Origin: Rhodoblastus acidophilus
GTDB taxonomy: Bacteria; Pseudomonadota; Alphaproteobacteria; Rhizobiales; Beijerinckiaceae
DNA length: 64,000 nt
Direction: 5' to 3'
Assembly: GCF_025961575.1 (NCBI RefSeq)
Contig: NZ_JAOQNX010000018.1
Location: 1 to 64,000 of the forward strand
The notes under the pieces were generated by a model. It did not search any database. It was given only the letters and a program-made list of their open reading frames with translations, and had not been told where the DNA came from. Of the stretch, positions 25,611 to 34,639 are shown one piece after another; position 1 is the first letter of the stretch; each line of letters starts with the position of its first letter. Made by a program: the position numbers and the translations under genes.

Positions 25611-26192
25611 TTAGACCTTTAGCGCGCGCAAAATGACGCCAATGCGGCGCTCGGCATGGGCGAGGCCGTGCTGGGTTTCGACGATGAAATGAGCCTGGCG
25701 GCGCTTGTCGGCGTCCGGAATCTGCTTGGCCAGGATCGCCTCGACTTGGCCCTCATCCATGCCGCCACGGGCGAGAATGCGGGCCTTTTGCACCTCCGGG
25801 GGCGCGGTGACGACGATCACCGCATCGACGCGTTTTTGATCGCCGGTTTCAAACAGCAAGGGGATGTCGAGCACGCACAGCGAACGTCCGGCCTTGGCTT
25901 GCGCCGCCACAAACGCCCATTTGTTGCGCCGCACCGCCGGATGGACGATTTTTTCGAGCAGAGCAATTTGATCGGGCTTGCCGACGACCGCGTTACGCAA
26001 CAGGGCCCGATCGACGCGGCCGTCCTTGACCACATCGGGAAAAGCTTCGGCCAACGCCGGGACGATCTCGCCCTCATAGAGCCTGTGCACGCAGGCGTCG
26101 GCGTCGAACACGGCGGCGCCCTGGTCCGCGAGCAGGCCGGCCGTGGTGGATTTGCCCATGCCGATGGAGCCGGTCAGGCCGAGTATGCGCAT
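25611..26192 (-). CDS. coaE: dephospho-CoA kinase CoaE, 193 aa
   Basis: Last step of coenzyme A synthesis. MRILGLTGSIGMGKSTTAGL holds the P-loop; FDADACVH contains the catalytic Asp; DIPLLFETG is the CoA-binding segment. Length is typical. The ATG at 26192 fits the family N-terminus; the frame is open for 80 further residues but that part runs through a palindromic intergenic element and is not coding. In many relatives dnaQ follows coaE; here the oleate hydratase gene does. Confidence 0.95.
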   Translation of the reverse strand: MRILGLTGSIGMGKSTTAGLLADQGAAVFDADACVHRLYEGEIVPALAEAFPDVVKDGRVDRALLRNAVVGKPDQIALLEKIVHPAVRRNKWAFVAAQAKAGRSLCVLDIPLLFETGDQKRVDAVIVVTAPPEVQKARILARGGMDEGQVEAILAKQIPDADKRRQAHFIVETQHGLAHAERRIGVILRALKV

Positions 26193-26246
26193 ATCGCCTC
26201 CCCTCGCCCTTCCTAACCCGACCGGCGGCTCGGCAAAAGAGGCGCG

Positions 26247-26372
26247 CTGGAGAGCGCTCGGTGAACTCCCGTTCACCGAGCGCTCTCTAGTTCTTTGTTT
26301 TGACGCATATTCGCTGACGCGGCCCTCCGGGTCTTCACGCGAACCGGCATCCACTTCGCTCGAAAATGCTCT
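26247..26372. repeat. intergenic element with a 20-bp near-perfect hairpin
   Basis: CTGGAGAGCGCTCGGTGAAC (26247-26266) pairs with the arm at 26271-26290, one G-T pair and a 4-base TCCC loop. The rest of the element (about 26291-26372) contains TTCACGCGAACCGGC and CACTTCGCTCGAAAATGCTC, stretches I associate with dispersed intergenic repeats of Hyphomicrobiales. It ends exactly at the stop codon of the neighbouring small gene. No second copy lies in this window. Confidence 0.6.
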
Positions 26373-26580
26373 AGTCCTGTTCGACGGAGATGCGGGCGGT
26401 TTCGAGGAAAGACGCCGCGGCTTCGTTCTCATGGGTGTTGACGGCGCGGTGCTGACGAATCGAATCGGAAAAGATTTCGGCGATCTCGGCCTCGGAGAGC
26501 GCCCCGGATTTCTTGAGTTTCGTCAGAAGATTGAGCGTTAAAGTGCATGTCGCCAAAGCGGCTTCGTCAATATGCGTCAT
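26371..26580 (-). CDS. small conserved-looking protein of unknown function, 69 aa
   Basis: MTHIDEAALATCTLTLNLLT starts a helical protein with SEAEIAEIFSDSIRQHR in the middle. I have no functional family, though the composition looks like a structured cytoplasmic helical bundle. I start at the ATG at 26580, which has AGGA upstream. The stop codon TAG lies at the border of the palindromic element. Function cannot be assigned. Confidence 0.65.
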   Translation of the reverse strand: MTHIDEAALATCTLTLNLLTKLKKSGALSEAEIAEIFSDSIRQHRAVNTHENEAAASFLETARISVEQD

Positions 26581-26764
26581 CTCTTGTGTCCTGTTCGCTT
26601 TCGCCAACGAAAACGCATGCTGGCTTTGACCTCGATCTGCCTTGGCTGTGCTCGAACCCGCCCAGAAAAACGCGCGGAAGAAACGCCAAGGCTCAAGGTT
26701 TGGACGGCAATTCTGTCATTTTGCGGGTTCGATTGCGGCAAAGTTTTTTTGGACCGCTCCCAGG

Positions 26765-26884
26765 TCAGTAATGGTTGCGGCCTTGCGCGATCTGCAGGGC
26801 GTTCTCGGTCACGCGATAGGCCAGACGATGCTCATGGGTGAGGCGGCGCAACCACCAGCCGGACAGCCGCCGCGTCCAATGGCA
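26765..26884 (-). pseudogene. C-terminal remnant of a YoeB-type toxin, 39 codons
   Basis: The reading frame translates to TRRLSGWWLRRLTHEHRLAY followed by RVTENALQIAQGRNHY and a stop. This matches the last 35-40 residues of YoeB/Txe ribosome-dependent mRNA interferases (LSGFWSRR, EEHRLVY and a terminal RYHY in E. coli), including the catalytic-end His-Tyr. The first half of the roughly 84-residue family is missing and the frame runs into the rubrerythrin-like gene. No YefM antitoxin is nearby. It is a dead stub. Confidence 0.8.
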
Positions 26885-26885
26885 A

Positions 26886-27350
26886 TCACTCGGCCTTCAT
26901 CGCCTTTTCCACCGCCTGCTTAAAACCTTCCTCCTGCTTCAGCTCCTGCGCCTTGACCTGTTCAAAATGTTCGGCGAGCTCGTTTTCGCCCCGCGCCTTG
27001 GCTTCGGAGGCGAGGCGGTCGTAGAGCTTGACGTCGTCGTTGATTTCGTCGTTCACGGCCTCGCGCAGGTTTTCTGCATCGTTGCCCACGAGCCGGTACA
27101 ATTCGGCCCAGCGCAGGAAATGGCCATATTCCATATTGGAGGCCACCTCCATGAGATGGGCCAGCTCGTTCTTGCCAGTCCTGCGCGCCTGTTCGGCGAA
27201 CAGTTTGAATTTGGCCGCGGCGAAGGCTTCGTCGAGCATGGCCGTTTTGAGCGCCTCCCGCCCCTCGGGACTCCGGGGGGGCTGCGCCTGCGCGGCGCCA
27301 GCAAACAGACAGGACAAAGCCAAGATAAAGCTGAGAAAAGCCTTGCACAT
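26886..27350 (-). CDS. exported rubrerythrin-like ferritin-fold protein, 154 aa
   Basis: MCKAFLSFILALSCLFAGAA is a signal peptide, with cleavage after AQA. The mature part is a four-helix ferritin-like bundle: FAAAKFKLFAEQARRTGKNE, then EVASNMEYGHFLRWAELY (an ExxH iron-ligand motif), DEINDDVKLYDRLA and FEQVKAQELKQEEG. Rubrerythrins reduce peroxide, usually in the cytoplasm, and carry a C-terminal rubredoxin domain that is absent here. The second His ligand is not obvious, so metal binding may be altered. I start at ATG 27350, GGGAG upstream. Confidence 0.75.
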   Translation of the reverse strand: MCKAFLSFILALSCLFAGAAQAQPPRSPEGREALKTAMLDEAFAAAKFKLFAEQARRTGKNELAHLMEVASNMEYGHFLRWAELYRLVGNDAENLREAVNDEINDDVKLYDRLASEAKARGENELAEHFEQVKAQELKQEEGFKQAVEKAMKAE

Positions 27351-27403
27351 TTCTTTCACTCCCAAGAATTCGTAAAACGAATTTTTAGGGAGCGAAGTTC
27401 CGG

Positions 27404-29233
27404 CTATTCCACAGTGACGCTTTTCGCCAGATTTCTGGGCTGATCCACGTCCTTCCCCATAATGACCGCCGTGTGATAGGCGAGCATCTGGATCGGCGCG
27501 GCATAGACGATGGCGGAAAAATCCGGAGCCATGTCGGGCATGACGATCTCGCCCGCGAGCGACGTCGCCGCCTCCCCGATCGAATGGGCGTCGCCAAGCA
27601 AAATGATCTTCCCGCCCCTCGCCGAAACTTCTTGCAGATTCGAAACCGTCTTTTCCAGCACCGGATCGGTCGGGGCGATGACGATCACCGGCAATTGCTC
27701 GTCGATCAGCGCGATGGGGCCATGCTTCAACTCGCCCGCCGCATAGCCCTCGGCGTGGATGTAGGAAATTTCCTTGAGTTTGAGCGCGCCTTCCAGCGCC
27801 AGAGGATAGGACGGGCCGCGGCCGAGATAGAGGACATCCCTGGCCTTGCCGAGCTGGTGCGAAAGCTGCTCGATGCTCGGCTCCAGCTTCATCGCCTCGG
27901 CGAGCAGGCCAGGCACGACCATCAGCTCGTTGACCAGGCGTTTTTCCTCATCGGCGCCGAGCACGCCGCGCGCGCGTCCCAAGGCGATGGCCAGCGACGC
28001 CAGCACGGTCAGCTGGCAGGTGAACGCCTTGGTCGAGGCGACGCCGATTTCCGGCCCCGCCAGGGTCGGGGCGGCCACGTCGCTCTCGCGGGCGATGGTG
28101 GAGGTCGGCACATTGACCACGCCGATGATCTTCTGGCCGTGGGCCTTGGCGTAGCGCAGGCTGGCGAGCGTGTCCGCGGTCTCTCCGGATTGCGACACCA
28201 CCAGCATCAGGCCGTTGTCGGGCATGGGGGCTTCGCGGTAGCGGAATTCCGAGGCGACGTCGATCTCCACCCGCAGCCGGGCAAACCGCTCGAACCAATA
28301 TTTGCCCACCAGCCCGGCGTAATAGGCGGTTCCACAGGCGGTCAGCGTGATGCCGGTCAAGTCCTTGGGGTCGAACGGCAGGTCGAACGGCAGGCGCACG
28401 CAATTGTTGGCGAAATCGATGTAATGGGCGAGCGTGCGCGCCACCACTTCCGGCTGCTCGTGAATCTCCTTCGCCATAAAATGCTTGTAATTGCCCTTGT
28501 CCACCAGGAAGGCGCTCGCCTGCGTCTTCAGTTTTGCACGCTGCACCACGCGGTTGGATTCGTCGCGGAACTCGGCAAAGCCGCGGCGCAGAATCACCCA
28601 GTCGCCGTCTTCGAGATAGGTGATGGTGTCGGTGAAGGCGGCGAGCGCCAGGGCGTCCGAGCCGAGGTACATTTCCCCGCCCTCGCCATAGCCAACCGCC
28701 AGCGGCGCGCCGCGCCGGGCGCCTATCAAGAGGTCCTCGAAACCGTCGAACAGCATCCCCAGCGCGAACGCGCCTTTGAGACGCGGCAGTGAGGCGGCGA
28801 CGGCGTCCACGGGGGAAAGCCCACGATTGATCTGCTCGGTCACCAGATGCGCCACCGCTTCCGTGTCGGTCTGGGTGACGAATTCGTGGCCCTGCGCCAT
28901 CAGTTCGGCGCGCAATTCGCGAAAATTCTCGATGATGCCGTTGTGCACCACCGCCAGTTTCGACGTGGCGTGCGGATGAGCATTGTTCTCGGTGGGGCGG
29001 CCATGGGTGGCCCAGCGGGTGTGGCCGATGCCGATCCAGCCCTTCAGCGGCTTGTCCTGGAGCAGCGCGTCGAGATTGCGCAGCTTGCCCTCCGCGCGGC
29101 GGCGCTCGAGATGGCCGTTCTCCAGCGTGGCGACCCCGGCGGAATCATAGCCGCGATATTCCAGCCGCTTCAGCGCGTCGACCAGCGACGTCGCGACCGG
29201 ACCCTGACTGATGATGCCAACAATTCCGCACAT
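27404..29233 (-). CDS. glmS: glutamine-fructose-6-phosphate aminotransferase GlmS, 609 aa
   Basis: Makes glucosamine-6-phosphate from fructose-6-phosphate and glutamine, the first step toward UDP-GlcNAc. The Ntn-type glutaminase domain starts MCGIVGIISQG with nucleophile Cys after Met removal. GHTRWATHGRP and NAHPH bind glutamine. Two SIS domains follow (TACGTAYYAG, VSQSGETADT, SYIHAEGYAAGELKHGP). C-terminus KSVTVE is normal. No glmS ribozyme-like leader is seen. It lies just downstream of glmU on the same strand. Confidence 0.98.
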   Translation of the reverse strand: MCGIVGIISQGPVATSLVDALKRLEYRGYDSAGVATLENGHLERRRAEGKLRNLDALLQDKPLKGWIGIGHTRWATHGRPTENNAHPHATSKLAVVHNGIIENFRELRAELMAQGHEFVTQTDTEAVAHLVTEQINRGLSPVDAVAASLPRLKGAFALGMLFDGFEDLLIGARRGAPLAVGYGEGGEMYLGSDALALAAFTDTITYLEDGDWVILRRGFAEFRDESNRVVQRAKLKTQASAFLVDKGNYKHFMAKEIHEQPEVVARTLAHYIDFANNCVRLPFDLPFDPKDLTGITLTACGTAYYAGLVGKYWFERFARLRVEIDVASEFRYREAPMPDNGLMLVVSQSGETADTLASLRYAKAHGQKIIGVVNVPTSTIARESDVAAPTLAGPEIGVASTKAFTCQLTVLASLAIALGRARGVLGADEEKRLVNELMVVPGLLAEAMKLEPSIEQLSHQLGKARDVLYLGRGPSYPLALEGALKLKEISYIHAEGYAAGELKHGPIALIDEQLPVIVIAPTDPVLEKTVSNLQEVSARGGKIILLGDAHSIGEAATSLAGEIVMPDMAPDFSAIVYAAPIQMLAYHTAVIMGKDVDQPRNLAKSVTVE

Positions 29234-29313
29234 GAATCGATTCCTTTCGCCGCAGAGATGGCGCGAAGCGATAACTCAAGGCAAGTCACGAATGTTTTCA
29301 ATTCGTAGACTTA

Positions 29314-30672
29314 CTAGTCGGAGGCCTTGGACGACTTGAGCGCCCGCATTTTTGCGCGGAAAGCGGCGGCCCAGCCGGGCTTTTCCACTTGCTGTCCGCG
29401 CGCGACCGCAAGCGCGTCGCCAGCAACATCCCGGGTGACCACCGAGCCCGAGCCGACCAGCGCGCCGTCGCCGATCCGGACGGGGGCCACCAGCGAGCAA
29501 TTGGAGCCGACAAAGGCGTCGGCGCCGATCTCCGTGCGATACTTTAAGAATCCGTCGTAATTGCAGGTGATCACCCCCGCGCCGATATTGGCGCGCGGGC
29601 CGATGGTCGCGTCGCCGATATAAGTGAGGTGGTTGACCTTCGCGCCCTCGCCAATCTCCGCCTTCTTGATCTCGACGAAATTGCCGACCTTGGCCTCCCT
29701 GGCGAGATTGGCGCCGGGACGCAGCCGCGCATAGGGGCCGATCGTCGCCTGTTCCGCGAGCGTCGCGCCCTCCAGATGGGAGAAGGCATGGATCACCACA
29801 TGGTCGGCGACGGTGACGCCGGGGCCGAACACGACATGGGGCTCGACCAGCACATCGGCGCCCAATTTGGTGTCGTAGCTGAAAAACACGGTTTCGGGGG
29901 CGACCAGCGTCGCCCCGTTCTCCATGGCGGCGCGGCGCAGGCGGTTCTGCAGCTCGGCCTCGGCCTGGGCGAGCTGGACGCGGTCGTTGACCCCCAACAC
30001 TTCGCCCGCCGGCGCGATCACCAGCGCGCAGGAGGCGCCGTCGGCCCGGGCGATCTCCACCACATCAGGCAGATAAAATTCTTTCTGGGCGTTGTCATTG
30101 CCGACGCGGGACAGCCAATCCAGGGTTTTGCCGCCGTCGAGCGCCATCAGCCCCGCATTGCAGCTCCGCACCTTCAATTCTTCCGCGCTCGCGTCCTTGT
30201 GCTCGCGGATGGCGGTGAGCGCGCCCGTCGCGTCGGTCAGAAGCCGCCCATAGCCGAACGGATTTTCCGGCTCGAACCCCAGGACGGCGACGCCGGCGCC
30301 CTCCGCCAATTTCGCGCGCAAATCTCGAAACGTTTCCGGACGCACCAGCGGCGTGTCGGCGAACAGCACCAGGACGTCGTCAAAGCCCTTCGCAAAAGCC
30401 TCGCGCGCCGCGAGCACGGCATGGGCGGTGCCGAGTCGCTCGGCCTGGACAAAAACCTTGGCGTGGGCGGAGGCTTTGAGCGCCTCGGCGGCCACATCCT
30501 CGCGGCCCGGGCCGACCACGACGGCCAGTTCGTCGGCGCCGGCCTGCGCCACGGCGTCGAGCACATGGGCGAGCATGGAGCGCCCGGCGACCTGATGCAG
30601 CACCTTGGGACGGCTGGAGCGCATCCGCTTGCCTTCACCGGCGGCGAGCACGATGGCGAGGCATTTGCGCAT
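29314..30672 (-). CDS. glmU: bifunctional GlmU, N-acetylglucosamine-1-P uridyltransferase/acetyltransferase, 452 aa
   Basis: Converts glucosamine-1-phosphate to UDP-GlcNAc in two steps. The pyrophosphorylase domain begins with [34 protein letters not shown] binds UTP and sugar. The C-terminal left-handed beta-helix shows hexapeptide repeats ([35 protein letters not shown]-type TYIGDATIG) and the acetyl-CoA part [19 protein letters not shown]. Length is normal. It precedes glmS by 80 bases, so both enzymes of the pathway are one unit. Confidence 0.97.
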   Translation of the reverse strand: MRKCLAIVLAAGEGKRMRSSRPKVLHQVAGRSMLAHVLDAVAQAGADELAVVVGPGREDVAAEALKASAHAKVFVQAERLGTAHAVLAAREAFAKGFDDVLVLFADTPLVRPETFRDLRAKLAEGAGVAVLGFEPENPFGYGRLLTDATGALTAIREHKDASAEELKVRSCNAGLMALDGGKTLDWLSRVGNDNAQKEFYLPDVVEIARADGASCALVIAPAGEVLGVNDRVQLAQAEAELQNRLRRAAMENGATLVAPETVFFSYDTKLGADVLVEPHVVFGPGVTVADHVVIHAFSHLEGATLAEQATIGPYARLRPGANLAREAKVGNFVEIKKAEIGEGAKVNHLTYIGDATIGPRANIGAGVITCNYDGFLKYRTEIGADAFVGSNCSLVAPVRIGDGALVGSGSVVTRDVAGDALAVARGQQVEKPGWAAAFRAKMRALKSSKASD

Positions 30673-30814
30673 TCTGGTTCCTCCGTCTGGTTTTCCGGCT
30701 CTATAGGCGACAGCCTAAATGTGACAAAGCAAAAAATCGCCCTCGCGCCCGCCACAATTTCGGTTATATGTCGCAACGTACCTTCGAACTTTCAGGGAAT
30801 GGAACCCCTACGCC

Positions 30815-32350
30815 ATGCTGAAGCGCCGGGATGTTTTGCAATGGGCGGGCGGCGCGGCCGTTTCGCTGCTCGGCGCGGGTTCCGCCCTGGCTGAAGGGTC
30901 GCCCCCGGACGCGAAAACCGCAATCCAGCCCTTCTCCAGCACGCTGGTCCTCGACACCGCCCGGGGGCTTGCGGCCAAACCCTTCTCGGCGCCGGACGCC
31001 GACCTGCCGGGACCGTTGAGCGGGCTCAGCTATGAAGCCTATGTCGCCATCCACGCCAAGCCGGAAGGGATGATCTGGGCCAATGATCCCGGCGGCTTCG
31101 TGCTGGAGCCGCTGCATCGCGGCTTCGTCTTCACCACGCCGATGCAGATCAATCTGGTCGAGGATGGGCTGTCGCGGCGGCTGAGCTATGACGCCGGCCA
31201 ATTCGTCTTCGGCGGCGTCAACATGAGCGCGCCGCCAACCAATCTCGATTTCTCCGGCTTTCGCGCCTTCCACCGCGGCGACGACGGCGCGCTCTCCGAA
31301 ATCGCCATTTTCCAGGGCGCGAGCTTTTTCCGCTCTTTGGCGCCCGGCCAGAATTTCGGCGTTACCGCACGCGGGCTGTCGCTGCGCGCCGGCGATCCGC
31401 GCGGCGAGGAATTCCCGTTCTTCCGCGCCATCTGGATCGAAAAGCCGACGCGGGCCGGCAATGTGCTGGTCGTCCACGCCCTGCTCGATTCGGAAAGCGT
31501 CACCGGCGCCTATCGCTTCACCCTGCATCCCGGCGACGCCACCATCATCGACACGGAATGCACCCTGTTCCCGCGCGTCGACATCGACAATGTCGGGCTC
31601 GCGACCATGAGCGCCACGAGCCTGTTCACGCCGCTGGAGCGGCGCGGCGCCGATGACGTGCGCGGCGCGGCCGCCGAAGTGACGGGCCTGCAAATGGCCA
31701 CCGGCGCCGGCGAATGGGTGTTCCGCCCGGTTTCGAACCGCTCAAAACTGCAAATCTCCGAATTCGTCGACCAGAACCCCAAGGGGTTCGGCTTCCTGCA
31801 GCGCATGCGCAGCTTCAACGCCTTCAACGACGACGTGCAGCATTGGGAGCGCCGCCCGAGCCTGTGGATCGAGCCGATCGGCGACTGGGGGCCGGGCTCG
31901 GTGGAGCTGCTGGAAATCCCTTCCGACGCCGAGCCGGCGCAGAACATCATCGCCTTCTGGCGCGTTAAGAAGGGTCTCGCCAAGGGACAGAGCGCCGAAT
32001 TCGCCTATCGCCAGTTCTGGTGCTGGAGCCCGCCGATCTCGCCGCCCAACGCCACCGTCATCGGCTCGCGCGGCGGACGCGGCGGCGCGCCAAAACAGCG
32101 CCGCTTTCAGGTCGATTTCGAGGCCGATTTCCTCGGCGATCCCGCCAAGGCCGCGGAGATCAAGGCCAATCTCACCGCCAATCCCGGAAAAATCTCCTGG
32201 GTGCGGCTGTTCCCCGCCCCCGAGCAGAAGCGCCTGCGCGTTCTGTTCGATCTCGATCCCAATGGCGAAACCGCCTGCGAATTGCGCCTGACGCTCGAAG
32301 CCCAGGGCGCGCCCGTTTCCGAAACCTGGCTTTATCGATGGACGTCCTGA
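30815..32350 (+). CDS. opgG: periplasmic glucan biosynthesis protein, OpgG/OpgD family, 511 aa
   Basis: Needed for osmoregulated periplasmic glucans. MLKRRDVLQWAGGAAVSLLG is a Tat signal with an Arg-Arg-Asp motif, as in OpgD, and the mature protein belongs to the OpgG/OpgD family: GPLSGLSYEAYVAIH, EFPFFRAIWIEKP, and a C-terminal Ig-like domain ending WLYRW. The last 13 bases overlap the opgH start, giving tight coupling. No upstream gene is on this strand; a divergent promoter is shared with glmU within 30673-30814. Confidence 0.93.
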   Translation: MLKRRDVLQWAGGAAVSLLGAGSALAEGSPPDAKTAIQPFSSTLVLDTARGLAAKPFSAPDADLPGPLSGLSYEAYVAIHAKPEGMIWANDPGGFVLEPLHRGFVFTTPMQINLVEDGLSRRLSYDAGQFVFGGVNMSAPPTNLDFSGFRAFHRGDDGALSEIAIFQGASFFRSLAPGQNFGVTARGLSLRAGDPRGEEFPFFRAIWIEKPTRAGNVLVVHALLDSESVTGAYRFTLHPGDATIIDTECTLFPRVDIDNVGLATMSATSLFTPLERRGADDVRGAAAEVTGLQMATGAGEWVFRPVSNRSKLQISEFVDQNPKGFGFLQRMRSFNAFNDDVQHWERRPSLWIEPIGDWGPGSVELLEIPSDAEPAQNIIAFWRVKKGLAKGQSAEFAYRQFWCWSPPISPPNATVIGSRGGRGGAPKQRRFQVDFEADFLGDPAKAAEIKANLTANPGKISWVRLFPAPEQKRLRVLFDLDPNGETACELRLTLEAQGAPVSETWLYRWTS

Positions 32351-34488
32351 CCGCCGCCGCTCCCGCTCCCACCCACGCGCTGCCCCCGGCCATGCCGGAG
32401 GAATCGCATCTGGACATGCCGGAACAGAACCTGTTCCGCTTCGACCCTGCCAAGGAGCGGCGCCCGCGGACCATCAAGCGCGCGCAACCCTGGATTTCGC
32501 GCACGCTGACCTTCGGCGGCGGCCTCGCCCTGACCGTCTGGGGCGGCTGGCAGATGTACCGCGTCATCGACGTGGGCGGCATCTCCTTCCTCAAATGGAT
32601 GCTGCTGGTCCTGTTCCTCGCGAATTTTTCCTGGATCGCTCTGTCCTTCGCCGCGGGCGTGGTGGGTTTCCTGCATCTTCTGTTCGCGCGGCCGAAGCAG
32701 CCCGAAATCCCCAAGGAGCTGAAGACCCGCACCGCCGTGGTCATGCCCATCTACAACGAGGCGCCCTCGCGCGTGTTCGGCGCCTTGCAGGCGATCTACG
32801 AGGATGTGCAGGCCACGGGCCTCGGCGCGCATTTCGACTGGTTCTTCCTCTCCGACACCACCGACCCCGACATCTGGATCGCCGAGGAGCGGGCGCTCCT
32901 GGCGCTGCGCCGCAATCTCGGCCCGGAGGCGCGGATCTACTACCGCCATCGCCAGAAGAACACGGCGCGCAAGGCCGGCAATATCGGCGATTTCGTCAGC
33001 CGCTGGGGCGGCGCCTATGACCATATGGTGGTGCTCGACGCCGACAGCCTGATGACCGGACACGCCATCGCGGTGCTCGCCGGCGCCATGGAGAATGATC
33101 CGGATTCCGGCATCATCCAAACCCTGCCGCTGATCATCAACCGCAACACGCTGTTCGCCCGCGTGCAGCAATTTGCGGCGCGGATCTACGGCCCGGTGAT
33201 CGCCGATGGCCTGTCCTGCTGGATGGGACGCGACGGCAATTATTGGGGCCATAACGCGATCATCCGCACCGCCGCCTTCGCCGCCCATTGCGGCCTGCCG
33301 CATCTCACGGGCAAACCGCCGTTCGGCGGCCATATTCTCAGCCACGATTTCGTCGAGGCCGCGCTGATCCGCCGCGCCGGCTACACCGTCTACATGCTGC
33401 CGTCGCTGGCCGGCTCCTATGAGGAAAGCCCGCCCTCGCTGATCGACGTCGCCGCGCGCGACCGCCGCTGGTGCCAGGGCAATCTCCAGCACAGCCGCGT
33501 CCTGTTCGCCAAGGGCCTACATCCCGCCACCCGCCAGCATTTCACCACCGGCATCATGGCCTATGTGTCCTCGCCTCTTTGGCTGGCGCAGATCGCCGTC
33601 GGTATTCTGTTGGTCTTGCAGGCGAGCTACATCCGCCCCGAATATTTCTCCCAGGAATTCACGCTGTTCCCGACCTGGCCGGTGTTCGACGCGGAACGGT
33701 CGCTGATGCTGTTCGAAGTCACCATGGCGGTGCTGCTCGCGCCCAAACTGTTCGGCCTGATCCTGGCCTTGTTCGACGGCCCGGTGCGCCGCGGCGGCGG
33801 CGGCGCCATCCGCCTCACCTTTTCGGCCCTGTTCGAGACGCTGATGTCGGCGCTGCTGGCGCCGATCATGATGCTGGTTCACGCCGGCCATGTGCTGCAC
33901 ATCCTGTTCGGCTTCGACACCGGCTGGGAGCCGCAGCGCCGCGACGACGGCTCCGTCGCCTTCAACCAGATCATGCGCCGCCACCGCGACCATGTGATCC
34001 TCGGCGTCATGATGCTGATCGCCGGCATGCTGATCTCGCCCTCGCTGGTGGCCTGGATGTCGCCCACCATCGCCGGCCTGATCCTGGCGATCGTCCTGTC
34101 CTGGGCCAGCGGCCAGAAGAGCATCGGCGTCGCTTTGAAGAAAATCGGCCTGCTGGTGACGCCGGAGGAGCGCAACCCGCCGCCGATCGCCACCCGCGCC
34201 AATGAATTGTCGAAGGCCTATGCGGCGGAAGGGTTCGACAATGCCGACGGATTGCGCGCGGTCTACGAGGACCCGCAGTTCCGCGAGGCCCATGAAACCT
34301 TCCTGCCGCCAGCCCCGCCGCGCGTGCGCGGCGACATCCATCCCGACCGCGCCATGGCGGAAGCCAAGCTCAACGACGCCCAGACCATCGACGACGCGGT
34401 CAACTGGATGCAGCGCAAGGAGCGGATGGTGCTGTTGCACGACCGCGCGCTGATCGGCCTGCTGTCCCGGCTGCCGTCGAGCGCCTGA
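32338..34488 (+). CDS. opgH: glucan glucosyltransferase OpgH, 716 aa
   Basis: Polymerises beta-linked glucose from UDP-glucose at the inner membrane. It has two N-terminal membrane segments (about 63-85, 88-118), a GT2 catalytic domain with MPIYNEAPSRV, the DxD in VVLDADSLMTG and the RRWCQGN acceptor motif, and several C-terminal membrane segments (about 395-590). It is shorter than enteric OpgH (about 850) but normal for this class. The ATG at 32338 lies within the opgG 3' end. No opgC or opgB modifying gene follows here. Confidence 0.94.
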   Translation: MDVLTAAAPAPTHALPPAMPEESHLDMPEQNLFRFDPAKERRPRTIKRAQPWISRTLTFGGGLALTVWGGWQMYRVIDVGGISFLKWMLLVLFLANFSWIALSFAAGVVGFLHLLFARPKQPEIPKELKTRTAVVMPIYNEAPSRVFGALQAIYEDVQATGLGAHFDWFFLSDTTDPDIWIAEERALLALRRNLGPEARIYYRHRQKNTARKAGNIGDFVSRWGGAYDHMVVLDADSLMTGHAIAVLAGAMENDPDSGIIQTLPLIINRNTLFARVQQFAARIYGPVIADGLSCWMGRDGNYWGHNAIIRTAAFAAHCGLPHLTGKPPFGGHILSHDFVEAALIRRAGYTVYMLPSLAGSYEESPPSLIDVAARDRRWCQGNLQHSRVLFAKGLHPATRQHFTTGIMAYVSSPLWLAQIAVGILLVLQASYIRPEYFSQEFTLFPTWPVFDAERSLMLFEVTMAVLLAPKLFGLILALFDGPVRRGGGGAIRLTFSALFETLMSALLAPIMMLVHAGHVLHILFGFDTGWEPQRRDDGSVAFNQIMRRHRDHVILGVMMLIAGMLISPSLVAWMSPTIAGLILAIVLSWASGQKSIGVALKKIGLLVTPEERNPPPIATRANELSKAYAAEGFDNADGLRAVYEDPQFREAHETFLPPAPPRVRGDIHPDRAMAEAKLNDAQTIDDAVNWMQRKERMVLLHDRALIGLLSRLPSSA

Positions 34489-34639
34489 CTCTCGTCATGA
34501 TGAGGCGCCGGCGCCACAGCGGCGGGCAAATCGCGCCGCTGGCCCGGCTTTGGCGCCTCGCGCGCACAAAAACAATGGTAGGTTAATCCGACCGGCGCAT
34601 TCTGCCCAGGTTTTCCCCTCCCCGACCCTGCGCAAGGCG

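Noticed and set aside
27404-29313. glmS ribozyme or riboswitch
   Set aside because: The 80-base gap between glmU and glmS has no such fold and such elements belong to Gram-positive bacteria.
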